Source of the DNA: Amyelois transitella
Taxonomy: Eukaryota > Arthropoda > Insecta > Lepidoptera > Pyralidae
DNA length: 64,000 bases
Direction: 5' to 3'
Assembly: GCF_032362555.1 (NCBI RefSeq)
Contig: NC_083508.1
Location: 2,199,001 to 2,263,000, forward strand
The first letter of the stretch is position 1. The number at the start of each line of letters is the position of its first letter. The notes beneath the pieces were generated by a model that did no database searches, was not told the DNA's origin, and saw only the letters and a program-made list of their open reading frames with translations. Positions 54,601-64,000 of this stretch are shown here, piece by piece. The translations under genes were made by a program, and so were the position numbers.

Positions 54601-57600
54601 GTGTATAGACCCGTGAAATCTAAGAAGAGAAACATAATAATAATAAATCTTTATTGTTAATTCATTTATTTGATTTGCTACACACGATTTACAATTTCAT
54701 ATGAAATACAAATTAATAGGGTGTGAGTTGCAGCAATACAAAAAGGTCACAACTCAACGAATTTATTGCTATAGAGCAATACGCTGATTTTCAGTTATGA
54801 CCTAGGTACTAGTCTAGAATCTGCTAGAATAGAATACATTTATTTTCAAAATTGGATACAAGGTATCACTTATTGATGTCACATCACTAAAATCGAATTA
54901 TAACTACTGCCGCTTCCAAAGCGCATGTGTAGAAGAAGCGGCGGAACAAACTACACTGCAGCATTTTGAATCGGACGTAACTAGCGCGGCTACGCTCTGT
55001 AATGAACGAGGGTTCACATCCCGGCATCATGAGAAATGAACTTTCTCTGACTGATTTGAGGCCTGGATGTTTATTTATCTATTTAGACTTTATTGTGAAA
55101 AATACTAATGTATAGCACAATTGGCGGACTTCATGCTAGAAAAATTCAAACATTGGGTTTGAAAGAGAACTTTGTGTGGGGTCAAAATAAACATTATTAT
55201 ACCCTACACAAAAAATAATAATTTAAATAATAAACATATATATGAAAAATAAACAATATACATAAATTAATAAGTTCATTTATCCATTTAATTATTTATT
55301 ATGAAATAAAATATAGTTGAGTTAATATCTCATAACACATATCTCCAACATACTTCGAAGCTAACTCAATCTGTGTAATCAGTACAGTATATATTTATTA
55401 TTATTCAGTTCTGATTGTGTCCTCACCTCACTGCCAAAAACCCAGGATAAACCTTTTAACTGTATATCTTATGAGTAAATCAGATTTTTACACGAAGCAA
55501 ATCCTTTCTGACCTCTTCTTTCAGTTGCCTGAAAAAAAGATTTCCTCACAAAATTTTCCTTGGTGCCGTGTGGTTCCCGGCATCAATAGAAAAAAGAATA
55601 GAACTACTCCATCTCTTTCCCATGGAAGTCGTAAAAGGCGACTATGAGATTGGCTTATAAACTTGGGATTCTTCTTTTAGGCGATGGGCAAGCAACCTGT
55701 CACTATTTGAATCTCAATTCTATCATTAAGCCAAACAGCTGAACGTGGCCTTTCAGTCTTTTCAAGACTGTTGGTTCTGCCTACCCCGCAAGAGATATAA
55801 ACGTGATAATATGTATGTATTTTTACTGTAAGTAAATCATTCATCGTATGGTATTAGGGTACTTTTAATCCGACCTTTTGTCACGATCAAAGTACGATCG
55901 TCTAAGTCTTCCCCTTCCAAAGTTCCCGCTAATATTTATTTAAAATATGTTGTAGGTATTTATTTAAATACAACAAATTTTAAACAAATATCAGCGGGTA
56001 ATAATAACAATATTAATATTTAAACATCGCAGCGCTAACATCGCAAGCGGCGAAGCTGACCATATCTGGGGACACTCTGGCGGTGGTGACCGCCGCGGCG
56101 GAGCTGGCCGTGTGGGAGCTGGCGGCCGCCGCCTGCCTCGTGCGCCCGCTCAGCTTCAGGAGTCTGCTGGCTGATGGCGGTGAGTCCAGGGTTCAGTTCC
56201 CGAAGCTCAGTGTATTTATTGCAAATAATAAAGAGAATATCAGAATTGAGATTCATGTAGTGTGGTTCCCGGCACCAATATAAAAAAAGAATAGGACGTC
56301 GTATGAATGTCGTAAAAGGCGACTCACGAATAGGCTACTTGACTTAGTCAACTTGAGGTTCATCTTATAGGTGATGGGCTAGCAATCTGTCACTGTTATG
56401 TCGTCTACCTCGAAAAGAATATAGACGTGATTATATGAATGAATGAATTGTGACGTTGCTAGCTTACTAGCCTTTCCCTTAGTCACCTTTTATGACATCA
56501 ATGAGAAAAATATGAAATGGTCCTATTCTTAAATGCCTGGAACCACATAGTTGAGTAATTAAGTATCTTTAGACTCGAACATATGTAATAAAATTTTAAT
56601 TTTCATGTTTTCAGTTACCGTCACGAATTGCACTTTGTTGGAAGACGGAAATCCCCTGATCTCACTAAGTAATAGTAAAAGTTATATCTACAGCAAGAAG
56701 TTGTGCGCGTGGTAAGTGAATTGTATTTATACGGCATGTTATATATATACAATATGCATAAATTCCATTATATTTTAGCCAAAAAAAAACCTTTAAAAAC
56801 ATTATTTTAGTTTATATTTATGACATCCGGCAAGAGTATAACCTTAACCGTTAATCATCACGAACGTATCTTGATCAAATTAAGGACGTCCTGGTAAAGG
56901 GTCAGGTCAAGAGTACCCGAAACCGCCGAGCTTGCATGAAGAGAGTTATGACTGTGGATGAGGCGAAGGAAGTATACAGAGATCGTGGCAAGTGGAAAGA
57001 GGTAGTCTCTGCCTACCCCTCCGGGAAAGAGGCGTGATTTTATGTATGTATGTATGTATGACCGTCAATCTCCGTTACATTCTGATATCCCTGGATAGAA
57101 GACTCGGGTGAGCTTTTGACGTTATTCCTGGATTGGGTTAGTCAGGTTATCCCACGAAGCGACTTCCGGCTGTCTTCTGCACACTTTTCAATTTCTTTTA
57201 CCTTGCCGTCGGTTAGCACTCAAACTAATGTGCGTAACTCAAATAATAATGATTAATATTTATTTTGTTGTTATTGTGTCTGTCTGTCTGTAAAAGTGGG
57301 ACAGGGCCAGCCTCGTTAAACTTTCAAGAACCAAATTTTGAATGTCTTGAAAAAGGGAGATGATAGGAGTGTACCCGTATTCGTCGAATATGCATGAAAA
57401 GAGTAATGAGTGTGGAGGAAGAGGGAGAGGTCTGTAAGGATCGTAGCAAGTGGGATTCCATAGTCTCTGCCTACCCTAATGGGAAACAGGCGTGATGGTA
57501 TGTATGTATGTATCCTTTATCGTAAAATATCATAGGAAGTAACATTAACTTTTTTTTTTCTAGGGTCATATGGGCGGACTCCTGCGACCCCGTCTCCCGA

Positions 57601-59956
57601 TGCGGCTCTGTCCACACCGCAACACGAACGCCGCGCTCACAGCGACACACCGCGCTTTATCCGCAGCTAAGGAATAATATCGTGCACAGGTAAATACATC
57701 TCGTCTTTATCACTTACGGGGTAGTCAGAGTCGACAGTTTCGAAGGCCACATTCAGCTTGATGGCATAGAGATGGAATAGTGATTCAGTCAGTGAAAAAT
57801 AGCCTGTCGCCTTAAAGAGGACTCCCAAGTTAAAGTGCACAGTTATGTTATTATTATAACCTGTTACTTCTAACGTTAATCCCGATTGGTTTCCATTCTC
57901 TCTGATGAGAAGCTGTGAACGACTTTGTGGCGATACGTCTACATTTATTTATTACTTTGTTAAGAAGATTAACTACTACAACAATAATATAACAAAACTT
58001 ATTAAAACATAAATTTACAAATTTTTCACTTATAGTAATAAAATGTGAGACATGAGAGCCGCAGTAAATATAGAGATTGTTTAATGTTAGCACGTTATAT
58101 ATTTATGTAATAAATACAAAATGAATAAATAACGCGACAAAAGTTTCTACGGTTTGAAAATTCAGTCTAGCATCTCTTAACGACGCACAGAACTACTCGC
58201 AACTGAGTACACATCGTGCACAGATAAGTTATTATCATTGTCTATGATTTATTTCCCGTCGCGTCTTCATCTTTCTATAAATATTGGTCCTTCGACCCGT
58301 GATTGGTCCTTCGACTCGAGCCGGATTGACGATTAAAATCTCGAATATAAATAACACTTTCCTCCTTTACAGTAACAACTACAGCGCAGGCGCAGCTCGC
58401 AGTTGGCTAGAAGCGCAGGTGTCTTCGTGTCTACATCTCAGGCTGTCTTCAGACTACAAGCACTGGATCACCTCCCTCTTCTCACATCTCGTTAGCCATG
58501 GTGATTATAACACATTTAACGTTTAGAAAACATATTTATACTTCACCATCACGCGCCAAGGAGCCTTCATCCGATTTTTAAGTTTTCTAACATTAATGTT
58601 TTTTAATTCTAGTAAATGAAGCATTTTTTTTGTGGCAATGTCGTGTAATTTTTTAAGGAAAAATTCACGCTACAGTGTAACAGCGAGTTTTGCAGTTGTA
58701 AAATGCAGGTGCTAGATTTTTACGTATTTATTCGGTTAAATTTTTAGCTATTGGGTTTTGATTACCGACTTACATTTCCTGACAATAGCTACACCGTTTA
58801 GTCTATATTCTGTGTGAATCATCACCTATATTAACATTAAATAATATAATTTTTTTTACGTGGTCATTAAAAACTTATTGCATTGTATTTCATATTTCAC
58901 ATCACAGGCACAGAAGATCAGCTTAGAAATATATTGGACGACATGCTTGGACCCAGTCATTGTACATCGACGCCTAAGAAATGGCAGTCTACCATATTGG
59001 TAAGTAAAATCACAGTATTGTTGGTTTCCGTGCCGTGTGGTTCCCGGCACCAATACAAAAAAGAATAGGACCACTCCATCTCTTTCCCATGGATGTCGCA
59101 AAAGGCGACTAAGGGATAGGCTTATAAAATCGCGATCCTTTTTTTTAAGGCGATGAGCTAGCAACCTGTCACTATTTGGATCTCAATTCCATCATTAAGC
59201 CGAGCAGCTGAACGTGGCCATTCAAGTCTTTTCGGGACTATTGGCTCTGTCTACCCCGTAAGGGATATAGACGTGACTATATGTATGTATGTATTGTTGG
59301 TTTCAAAGTTAGTTATGCGCTACAGAAAACGGAAGGCGGAAAAAGGAGAGAAATAACCAGTTTAAAATAACTATATTGTTCGACATAAAATAAATATATT
59401 TGACAGTTAAATATCATCTCTGACATTTTTTCTTTACTAAACAAACCATAGCAACCGTTATATATATATATATATATAAACGGGACAAATTACACAGATC
59501 GAGTTAGCCACGAAGTAAGTTCGAAACTTGTGTTACGAGATACTATATTTTATAAAAAATACTTATATAGATAAACATCCAAGACCCAGGCCAATCAGAA
59601 AAAGTTCTTTTCTCATCATGCCCTGGCCGGGATTCGAACCTGTTGCTTTGGCGTATATAAAGAAGGTTGTCTACACTGATTGTTGAAAACACATACAAAC
59701 ACATACTGCGAGAACTTTTGTCAAAGTTTCTAACTGTTCTTAAATTGGATGAGGTCTCTGTTTCTCTAACTGTTATAACTAACTAACTATAATATCACAA
59801 TTTTTATTAAATCAGGGCATCAAAAAACACGACTTGCTAGAAGACATGTTGTCACTCCTCGTCCGCCAATTGCGATGGCAGAGAATGTATTCAGAATATT
59901 CTGAGCAGCTGAACGACATCAAACGAACCTCCGCCGGCGTCATGAACGGCCACTGA
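42604..59956 (+). CDS. HIRA: HIRA histone chaperone (20 exons)
   Basis: HIRA deposits histone H3.3 outside replication, with UBN1 and CABIN1, and ASF1 as donor. Predicted length is about 889 residues, a little short for the family. Exons: 42604-42640, 42801-42974, 43233-43394, 43893-44050, 44320-44428, 46235-46395, 47230-47398, 47949-48043, 48652-48819, 50192-50325, 50679-50825, 51661-51862, 52591-52693, 53717-53836, 56033-56179, 56615-56711, 57564-57689, 58373-58500, 58908-58999, 59816-59956; all phases match. WD repeats fill residues 1-355 (start MKLLKPSWVNHDG; GGDDRLVMVWGL; LACSTDGTVACLQF). The ASF1-binding B domain is at 430-449 (DGKRRITPVFIP). A Gly/Pro/Ala-rich linker (about 505-560) precedes the C-terminal HIRA domain, ending in LLVRQLRWQRMYSEYSEQL. 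Nuclear. Confidence 0.95.
43440..43572 (+). mobile_element. Non-LTR retrotransposon 3' end in HIRA intron 3
   Basis: Short tail fragment, CTTGCATGAAGAGAGTTATG to TATGTATGTATG, about 45 bp after the exon 3 donor. Confidence 0.7.
44429..46204. repeat. HIRA intron 5 with several dispersed repeats
   Basis: Non-LTR-like fragments lie at 44704-44760, 45538-45780 (with CAAACAAACAAACAAAC run) and 45997-46204. The last ends GTCGCGGGCGGCCTCTAGT only about 30 bp before exon 6. A 92-codon open frame at 45158-45433 shows no family resemblance. An AAATAATACAGG palindrome surrounds 45780-45830. Confidence 0.55.
46505..46980 (-). repeat. Repeat A split by a tRNA-type SINE
   Basis: The reverse repeat A begins at 46505 (CATATATATGGTCACGTC), is broken after GGGGTAGAGAG, and resumes at 46766 with GAGCCAATAGTCTTG, ending at the GGAACCACACGGCAC head. 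The SINE at 46550-46760 fills the break. Confidence 0.75.
46550..46760 (+). mobile_element. tRNA-derived SINE in HIRA intron 6
   Basis: Intact-looking head (CTCTGTGGCGCAGCGGTAGT and GGTTCGAATCC), body GGGCATGATGAGAATAGAAC, end AATTTGTCC plus an A run. Nested in repeat A. Confidence 0.75.
47440..47708 (+). repeat. Repeat A in HIRA intron 7
   Basis: Forward near-complete copy starting about 42 bp after the exon 7 donor and ending in ATGTATGTAT. Confidence 0.7.
48930..49000. repeat. Repeat A head fragments
   Basis: Two opposed head pieces (GTGCCGTGTAGTTCTTGGCACC and GGTGCCGGGAACCACACGGC) face each other, giving a short inverted repeat in HIRA intron 9. Confidence 0.55.
49088..50153. repeat. 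47-bp satellite array with 141-bp higher-order period
   Basis: About 22-23 tandem units of 47 bp in HIRA intron 9, built on TTAATCCACCCTTAAAG, GGTTAATTGGAGAGATG and TAATCTGTGC. Three variants differ at CCACCC/CCAACC, GAAGGC/GAAGGG/GAGGGG and CTCTGC/CTGTGC. They repeat in the order B-C-A over most of the array, so the real period is three units. The outermost units at both ends share TTAAGCCACCCTAAAAG, unlike the inner ones. The array ends about 40 bp before the exon 10 acceptor. Confidence 0.92.
50340..50520 (-). repeat. Repeat A in HIRA intron 10
   Basis: Reverse headless copy beginning about 15 bp after the exon 10 donor with CATACACACATATGGTCACG. Confidence 0.7.
51100..51352 (+). repeat. 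Repeat A in HIRA intron 11
   Basis: Forward near-complete copy, head GTGCCGTGGTTCCCGG to GTGATTATATGTATG. Confidence 0.7.
52110..52330 (-). mobile_element. Degraded non-LTR retrotransposon tail
   Basis: Reverse-strand remnant with ATAATCACGCCC, CTGGAGGAATAACC and CCAGGACGTC blocks in HIRA intron 12. A 58-bp tail piece of the same family lies at 52737-52795 (plus) in intron 13. Confidence 0.55.
53158..53625 (+). repeat. Repeat A, two copies in HIRA intron 13
   Basis: A diverged full-length copy (53158-53390) ending in a TA run, and a tail fragment (53518-53625), both forward. Between them is an inverted repeat around TTAACGAGAATAAAGAATTC (53435-53490). Confidence 0.65.
53900..54342 (-). mobile_element. 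tRNA-derived SINE interrupted by another element
   Basis: Reverse SINE: its 3' body (53900-53993) and its head (54208-54342, TGGCGCAGCGGTAGTGCG in reverse) are separated by about 214 bp beginning CTAGCGGCCCGCCCCGG and ending TTATTATTAGTGTGAT. The insert carries AAAATCGGACCAGTAGTTT, a tail seen in other lepidopteran non-LTR-like repeats. Confidence 0.75.
54343..55560. other. HIRA intron 14, middle part
   Basis: Mostly unannotated. A decayed tRNA-type SINE appears split between about 54982-55080 (head and body) and 55300-55395 (3' end). The block 54900-54990 (CCGCTTCCAAAGCGCATGTG) resembles sequence near 26080 and is perhaps another dispersed repeat. Confidence 0.4.
55562..55828 (+). repeat. 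Repeat A in HIRA intron 14
   Basis: Forward near-complete copy with canonical head GTGCCGTGTGGTTCCCGGC and tail ATATGTATGTAT. Confidence 0.75.
56255..56548 (+). repeat. Repeat A pair in HIRA intron 15
   Basis: A forward copy with internal deletion (56255-56440), followed by a short reverse head piece (56465-56548). Confidence 0.6.
56863..57515 (+). mobile_element. Two non-LTR retrotransposon tails in HIRA intron 16
   Basis: 56863-57060 is a recent copy (TATCTTGATCAAATTAAGG to TATG run). 57290-57515 is a diverged relative ending GTCTCTGCCTACCC and GGCGTGATGGTATG. Two ages of the same family lie side by side. Confidence 0.7.
59020..59293 (+). repeat. Repeat A in HIRA intron 19
   Basis: Forward near-complete copy beginning about 25-30 bp after the exon 19 donor. 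Confidence 0.7.
59478..59642 (-). mobile_element. tRNA-derived SINE lacking its head
   Basis: Reverse copy with the 3' body and box B region (GGATTCGAACC) but cut off before box A. It lies in HIRA intron 19, preceded by a TA microsatellite at 59460. Confidence 0.65.
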
Positions 59957-62900
59957 CGCCGCATCAATGTCGGTCTAGTCGCACGTTTCTGACTGAAATT
60001 TTTGCGAGGACAACGCGTTTTCAGTGTTGATCCTACAGAAGATAGGTTTGTTAAGATATTAATGTTATTGAGACCTTGGTAATTTTTAAAGTACAGTGAG
60101 ACGGAGAAAAGTATAAATATATATCTAGCATGTATACAGTATTTTGTCATTTTTATAATGTACACTGATGTAATTTACCTGCGCAGAAGTCTTATTATTG
60201 AATGGCGCCAAAATATTTGAGCCTATCAAAGCGCGCCATTGTGTGCTATTATGAGCGAGATAGCAAGATTTTATTATTGGATTTTAAGTTTAATGCAATT
60301 GTAATAAGGTCGTTATTTTATTGAGGCGGTAGGTTGCGTTATTCTGCGCCGTCGAAGCGACTTATAAGAATGGTAGTACTGTATGTTAGTACAGTTTTAT
60401 TGAAGTGAACCGTCGCCTGGTAATACCAAGTACTGGATCACCTTTGTATGTACTCTTTGATACCGACAATTGTTAACTTTTCTATGTGACCCACTGTACT
60501 TATTTTCGGAACGGACATGTATTAATCCTGACTGATTGAGAATCGTTTCTAGAATCGTAAGAAACTTTCATGTATATGAAAAAAATCACTAGATAGGTTG
60601 TATTTTTGTCTGCTTATTGTAGGCCAATTTAAAATCGAGCAATAAACATTACTTAATGACAAATGAGTATGATATCGTTATGATAAAGGAAAAGGCGATT
60701 TATATTTCTGTCAACGTAAATCACTAACAAACAAAAGTAATAAAGAGATTTCCATGGGCATTGGTATGCGATTAGTTAAATGTAGCAGGAATCCTATACA
60801 TTAACTTTTTTGACAAAATCTAATGTTCACTATGAAATGCTCAATACTTAGTAATGAAGTCAAAAATGTGTTCTTAGATTGACATCAAAATGATTGTATC
60901 TTGATGAGTGATTCCATTCAAAGTGTTGACTGAGATTTTAAATTATCATTGGAATGTTTGATATTAATAAAAAATGTGACTTCTAAAAGCTGAAAGACTT
61001 AAATAAAATTCTAAATTACTAATTTTGGTTGTGATATATTTTTTAATTATGTCGGATACACGCACTCCTTACTCTCCACTCCAGAAAGTTGAGAAGGCAA
61101 CCGGGACTTTACTTTTTAACTTTTTTTTATCACTTCTTCAGTTCAGTTTGAATGACTGAATGAGTTAACCCATATGATCGTTGAAATGACAGAAAACACG
61201 TCGAAATGACCAGTTACGAAATAAGATTCATTTTCCTTCGTAACTGCTCGTTGCGTTCATTCGTAGATTTGTCTGTGGTTACAAGATTACTAAATCTATA
61301 ATAATATTTAGACCAAAAACATGTAATTTTGGATAAAATCTTTCCTTTTATTTACCTACTGAATAAATTGTGGTTCGAAATTTATTAATGTTTCCTAATC
61401 GAGCATTTTTATATATATATAAGAACAATATTGGTAACGTTTATTCATTATTATTTTTTTTATTTATTATTTTCATTGTTTCACTGGTCTTTTCGTACAT
61501 TAATAATCGTGACGTATCTAACGAGCTATGAGATATTTCGTATAGATTTTAAACAAGTAATATGATTTAGAATTTTTGTATGAAATCAAATCAGTTCTAA
61601 AACATGTTTATTATTGCAACCAACATGCAAAAATGAGAGTCTTTTATATAGAAAGGTACTCATGTTCAAGAATGGTCTATAAATGTAACTTATGATAATG
61701 TTTATTTGTTTGATTATAATAAATGAAAAACAAGATCACAATTTGATATAGTAAGAATCAAATTAATTAAACACATTCTTGTGTGTCTTCATATGACTGA
61801 CAGTCAGAATTATTTTAACTGCGACAAACAAGTCCATATTAATAATCTGAATGTGAAGCTGTGTTTGTTTGTCTGTGCTTTACGCCAAAACTACTGAATC
61901 GATCTCCATGAAATGAGACATACTTTGTATGTGTGGCGTGCGAATATGTTGTACTCGGCCCGGAGCCACGGGCGAAAACTAGTACATATGACACAACAGT
62001 GAAATATCCATATTATGTATGTATGATGATTGAAGGAAAATTAGAAAAAAGCTTTTAATTACACGAACTTTGATACGACTAATTTCTTATGTTCAGAATC
62101 AAATACAAAGAAAAAAAGGAATTCATTTCATCTAAGAAAATGAAGTTTCGATTACGAATATAATATACAGAGTATTGAAGAGATTGTGTGAATTTGAATG
62201 TTTTTAATCATAGATAGATTAATAAAACTATGTGTTCATATCACCTTTGAGTTCGGTTTTCAGTCGCATTGCTATTATGTAAATTCGATTCAAAATGTTT
62301 TAAATCTAAATCAAATGTAGGTAACTTCTTTTGTTTTATAATTTTAATTAACAAAATAAGCTCGCAATGTGATAGAAAATTGTGGTTGCAATCTATCTCT
62401 CTCTGTCTTCTATTTTTAAATTATTTGAGTCTTAGGCTGTCAATAAATTAAGCTCAAATCAATCCAAAATTCTTAAATTCACTTTGAATCGAATTATATA
62501 GCTATGTGTATGTATGTGTAGTAAGGCTTTTGTGCCACAACGCATAGCGTGTATGAAAAGAGTATTAAGACTACTATATATCATGTTACACCAACTAGAT
62601 TAAGAAAAAATAATTGTAATCACCACCTATATGTAGTGTTATTTGTAATAACATAGATGTGTAAACCCAAAAGGTGCATTTAAATGATAAAATTAAGCCT
62701 TCGCATTAAATTTAAAAAAGGTACGTATAGCGACAAATTTAATACTAAATAATAGCAAGTTTTGAAAATACAATTACATGAATTCCACACGAGAACATGT
62801 ACGATTTGACTTTTAAATCAATAAAACTCTTTAAAAGAAGCGTTTTTAATATCAAAATTTCTAGTCAAGTTTCTTATTTTGTGAACATTGGTATTATTTT

Positions 62901-63258
62901 TTTTATAAGATAATCGGATTAGAATGTTGCTCCTTGTATAAAGGACGGAATGATAACATTGTATATTAGATTTGGTTTGTAGTGCCTACACTGTGCCAAC
63001 TGATAGAAATGATACGTTAATGCAGCTTGACTGTGTAGAAATAAAGATTTTTATAAACTTTGTGTTATTATTTCAACATACATGTTAGTCTTGCACCAGA
63101 CAAGCTTCTGACTAGAATCCTATTTTAGATTATTTTTTGCCCTCTCTCATGATATCCCTGGGCAACAACTGATTGTTAAAAAAGACTGGTGATTTCAAGA
63201 ATCTACCTTAGATTCATGGTGTAAATAAAAATAAAACCAACACTTTGTATCACAATAA
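59957..63258 (+). other. HIRA 3' UTR and downstream flank
   Basis: AT-rich, no exon seen. AATAAA occurs at 60641, 60728 and later, with a well-placed one at 63040. The dispersed repeat shared with 12985 lies at about 60195-60360, and a non-LTR-like fragment at about 61855-61985. The low repeat load would fit a long 3' UTR reaching about 63 kb, but that is inference. Confidence 0.4.
60195..60360 (+). repeat. Dispersed repeat shared with 12985-13180
   Basis: Same ordered blocks: TGGCGC-AAATATTT, AGCGAG-TAGCAAGA, GATTTTAAGTTTAATG, TGTAATAAGGTC, GGTAGGTTGCG and GCGCCGTCGAA. Confidence 0.6.
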
Positions 63259-63264
63259 TTTATT
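63259..63264 (-). terminator. Possible poly(A) signal of the next minus-strand gene
   Basis: Minus-strand AATAAA about 535 bp beyond the putative stop codon at 63799, facing the plus-strand AATAAA at 63040. This suggests another convergent gene pair. Position-based inference. Confidence 0.3.
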
Positions 63265-63798
63265 TTTACAAATGGGTTATAAGATCACAACAGCTCTCAC
63301 AATGTTCAAGTTAAGTTGACAATATGTTAAAATTAATCTTGTCGTGAGTGAACACTATTCGGTAAATAGAGGCATCTTCAATATGGAGAACGTTTGTATA
63401 AGACAATTGCGCCAAGGCACTTGTTGAATTCATTAAAATTTATAATTAAGTCGCAAGTTTGAGCTCACAGTCCGGCAATTCCGGCAACAAATCGTCTATC
63501 TACCAACAATACACTAAACCACTCCTAGTGATAAAATTTCAACAACATGACAATAATATACACGGAATCTGCGACTATACAAATACGAATTTTGGTCCCG
63601 AGTCGGGCGAAACGCCGGTACCGCTCAATGTTTCAATTCAACCTACATAACATACATTACTCTGTTAAAATCATCTAAACACTTAGATTCTACAATATAA
63701 TGTTATACGGTGTGATCGACACATTAACAATTTATTAACTAAGTAGTGTCGCGAGCAACGCCGCGGGGCGCGGTATGTACAGCGGCGGCGCGCGCGCA
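63265..63798 (-). other. Probable 3' UTR of the right-edge minus-strand gene
   Basis: No repeat is seen. A 63-codon plus-strand open frame (63459-63650) has no family resemblance and is more likely chance. The stretch 63750-63850 is strikingly GC-rich. Confidence 0.3.
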
Positions 63799-63901
63799 TT
63801 ATGCCTTTTGTACCGTCGGCGTAGGGGCGCGATTGCGGCGAACCGATACCTTGGGTACCATTAAGTAGAACGGGGGTTCGCGTAATCGGGTCCCTACCGA
63901 G
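63799..63901 (-). CDS. Possible terminal exon of an unidentified gene
   Basis: Minus-strand open frame after an acceptor-like TATATTTTTAG: it reads SVGTRLREPPFYLMVPKVSV and ends PTVQKA-stop (33 residues). The GC content rises sharply here, as in the other exons of the window. The 5' part of the gene would lie beyond the right edge. I recognise no family, and the region could instead be GC-rich 3' UTR. Confidence 0.35.
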
Positions 63902-64000
63902 CTAAAAATATACAAGTCGCACTACGTAACTTAACGTTTATGCGCGGAATGTCAAATTAATCCGTTAACAAAATGGCGCAATATTTATTGATAATCGTTT

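Noticed and set aside
63459..63650. 63-codon plus-strand frame
   Set aside because: No family similarity, and it lies in a probable 3' UTR of a minus-strand gene. The start context is unremarkable.

Overview
This window looks like nuclear DNA from a moth or butterfly (Lepidoptera). Genes are split by AT-rich introns with GT-AG junctions. The introns are crowded with short dispersed repeats ending in TATG or CATA runs, tRNA-derived SINEs, and retroelement tails of kinds common in lepidopteran genomes. The species cannot be told from the sequence. All gene models were assembled by hand by joining exons with matching phases. No transcript or database was consulted.

Layout: (1) 0.7-3.3 kb and 6.4-9.9 kb, plus strand: two tandem SLC25A35-like mitochondrial carrier genes (about 305 and 311 residues). 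(2) 13.8-29.1 kb, minus strand: a complete 11-exon GLUT/SLC2-type sugar transporter of about 511 residues. The intron after its exon 7 holds seven extra tandem copies of the last 84 coding bases of that exon plus the splice donor. (3) 29.3-41.7 kb, minus strand: a three-exon gene for the ciliary transition-zone protein TMEM107 (137 residues), with a 9.6 kb first intron. Its stop codon lies only 192 bp before the start codon of the sugar transporter. (4) 42.6-60.0 kb, plus strand: a 20-exon gene for the histone H3.3 chaperone HIRA (about 889 residues), head to head with TMEM107. (5) 63.8-63.9 kb, minus strand: a possible terminal exon of a further gene.

The genes do not form a pathway. Two mitochondrial carriers, a sugar transporter, a cilium protein and a chromatin factor are simply neighbours. 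The carrier pair is a local duplication. TMEM107 and HIRA probably share a divergent promoter region. The carrier 2 and sugar transporter genes converge near 10.8-11.0 kb.

The rest is mobile or repetitive DNA. It includes about 40 copies or fragments of one short interspersed repeat, several tRNA-type SINEs, and tails of a non-LTR retrotransposon. There is also a hAT-like element with terminal inverted repeats and an 8-bp target duplication, a second terminal-inverted-repeat element containing a SINE and a pogo/Tigger relic, a large inverted duplication, and a 47-bp satellite with a three-unit higher-order period inside a HIRA intron. No prokaryotic system, virus or CRISPR array is present. 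The most unusual structures are the partial-exon array in the sugar transporter gene and an in-frame duplicated splice donor in HIRA.
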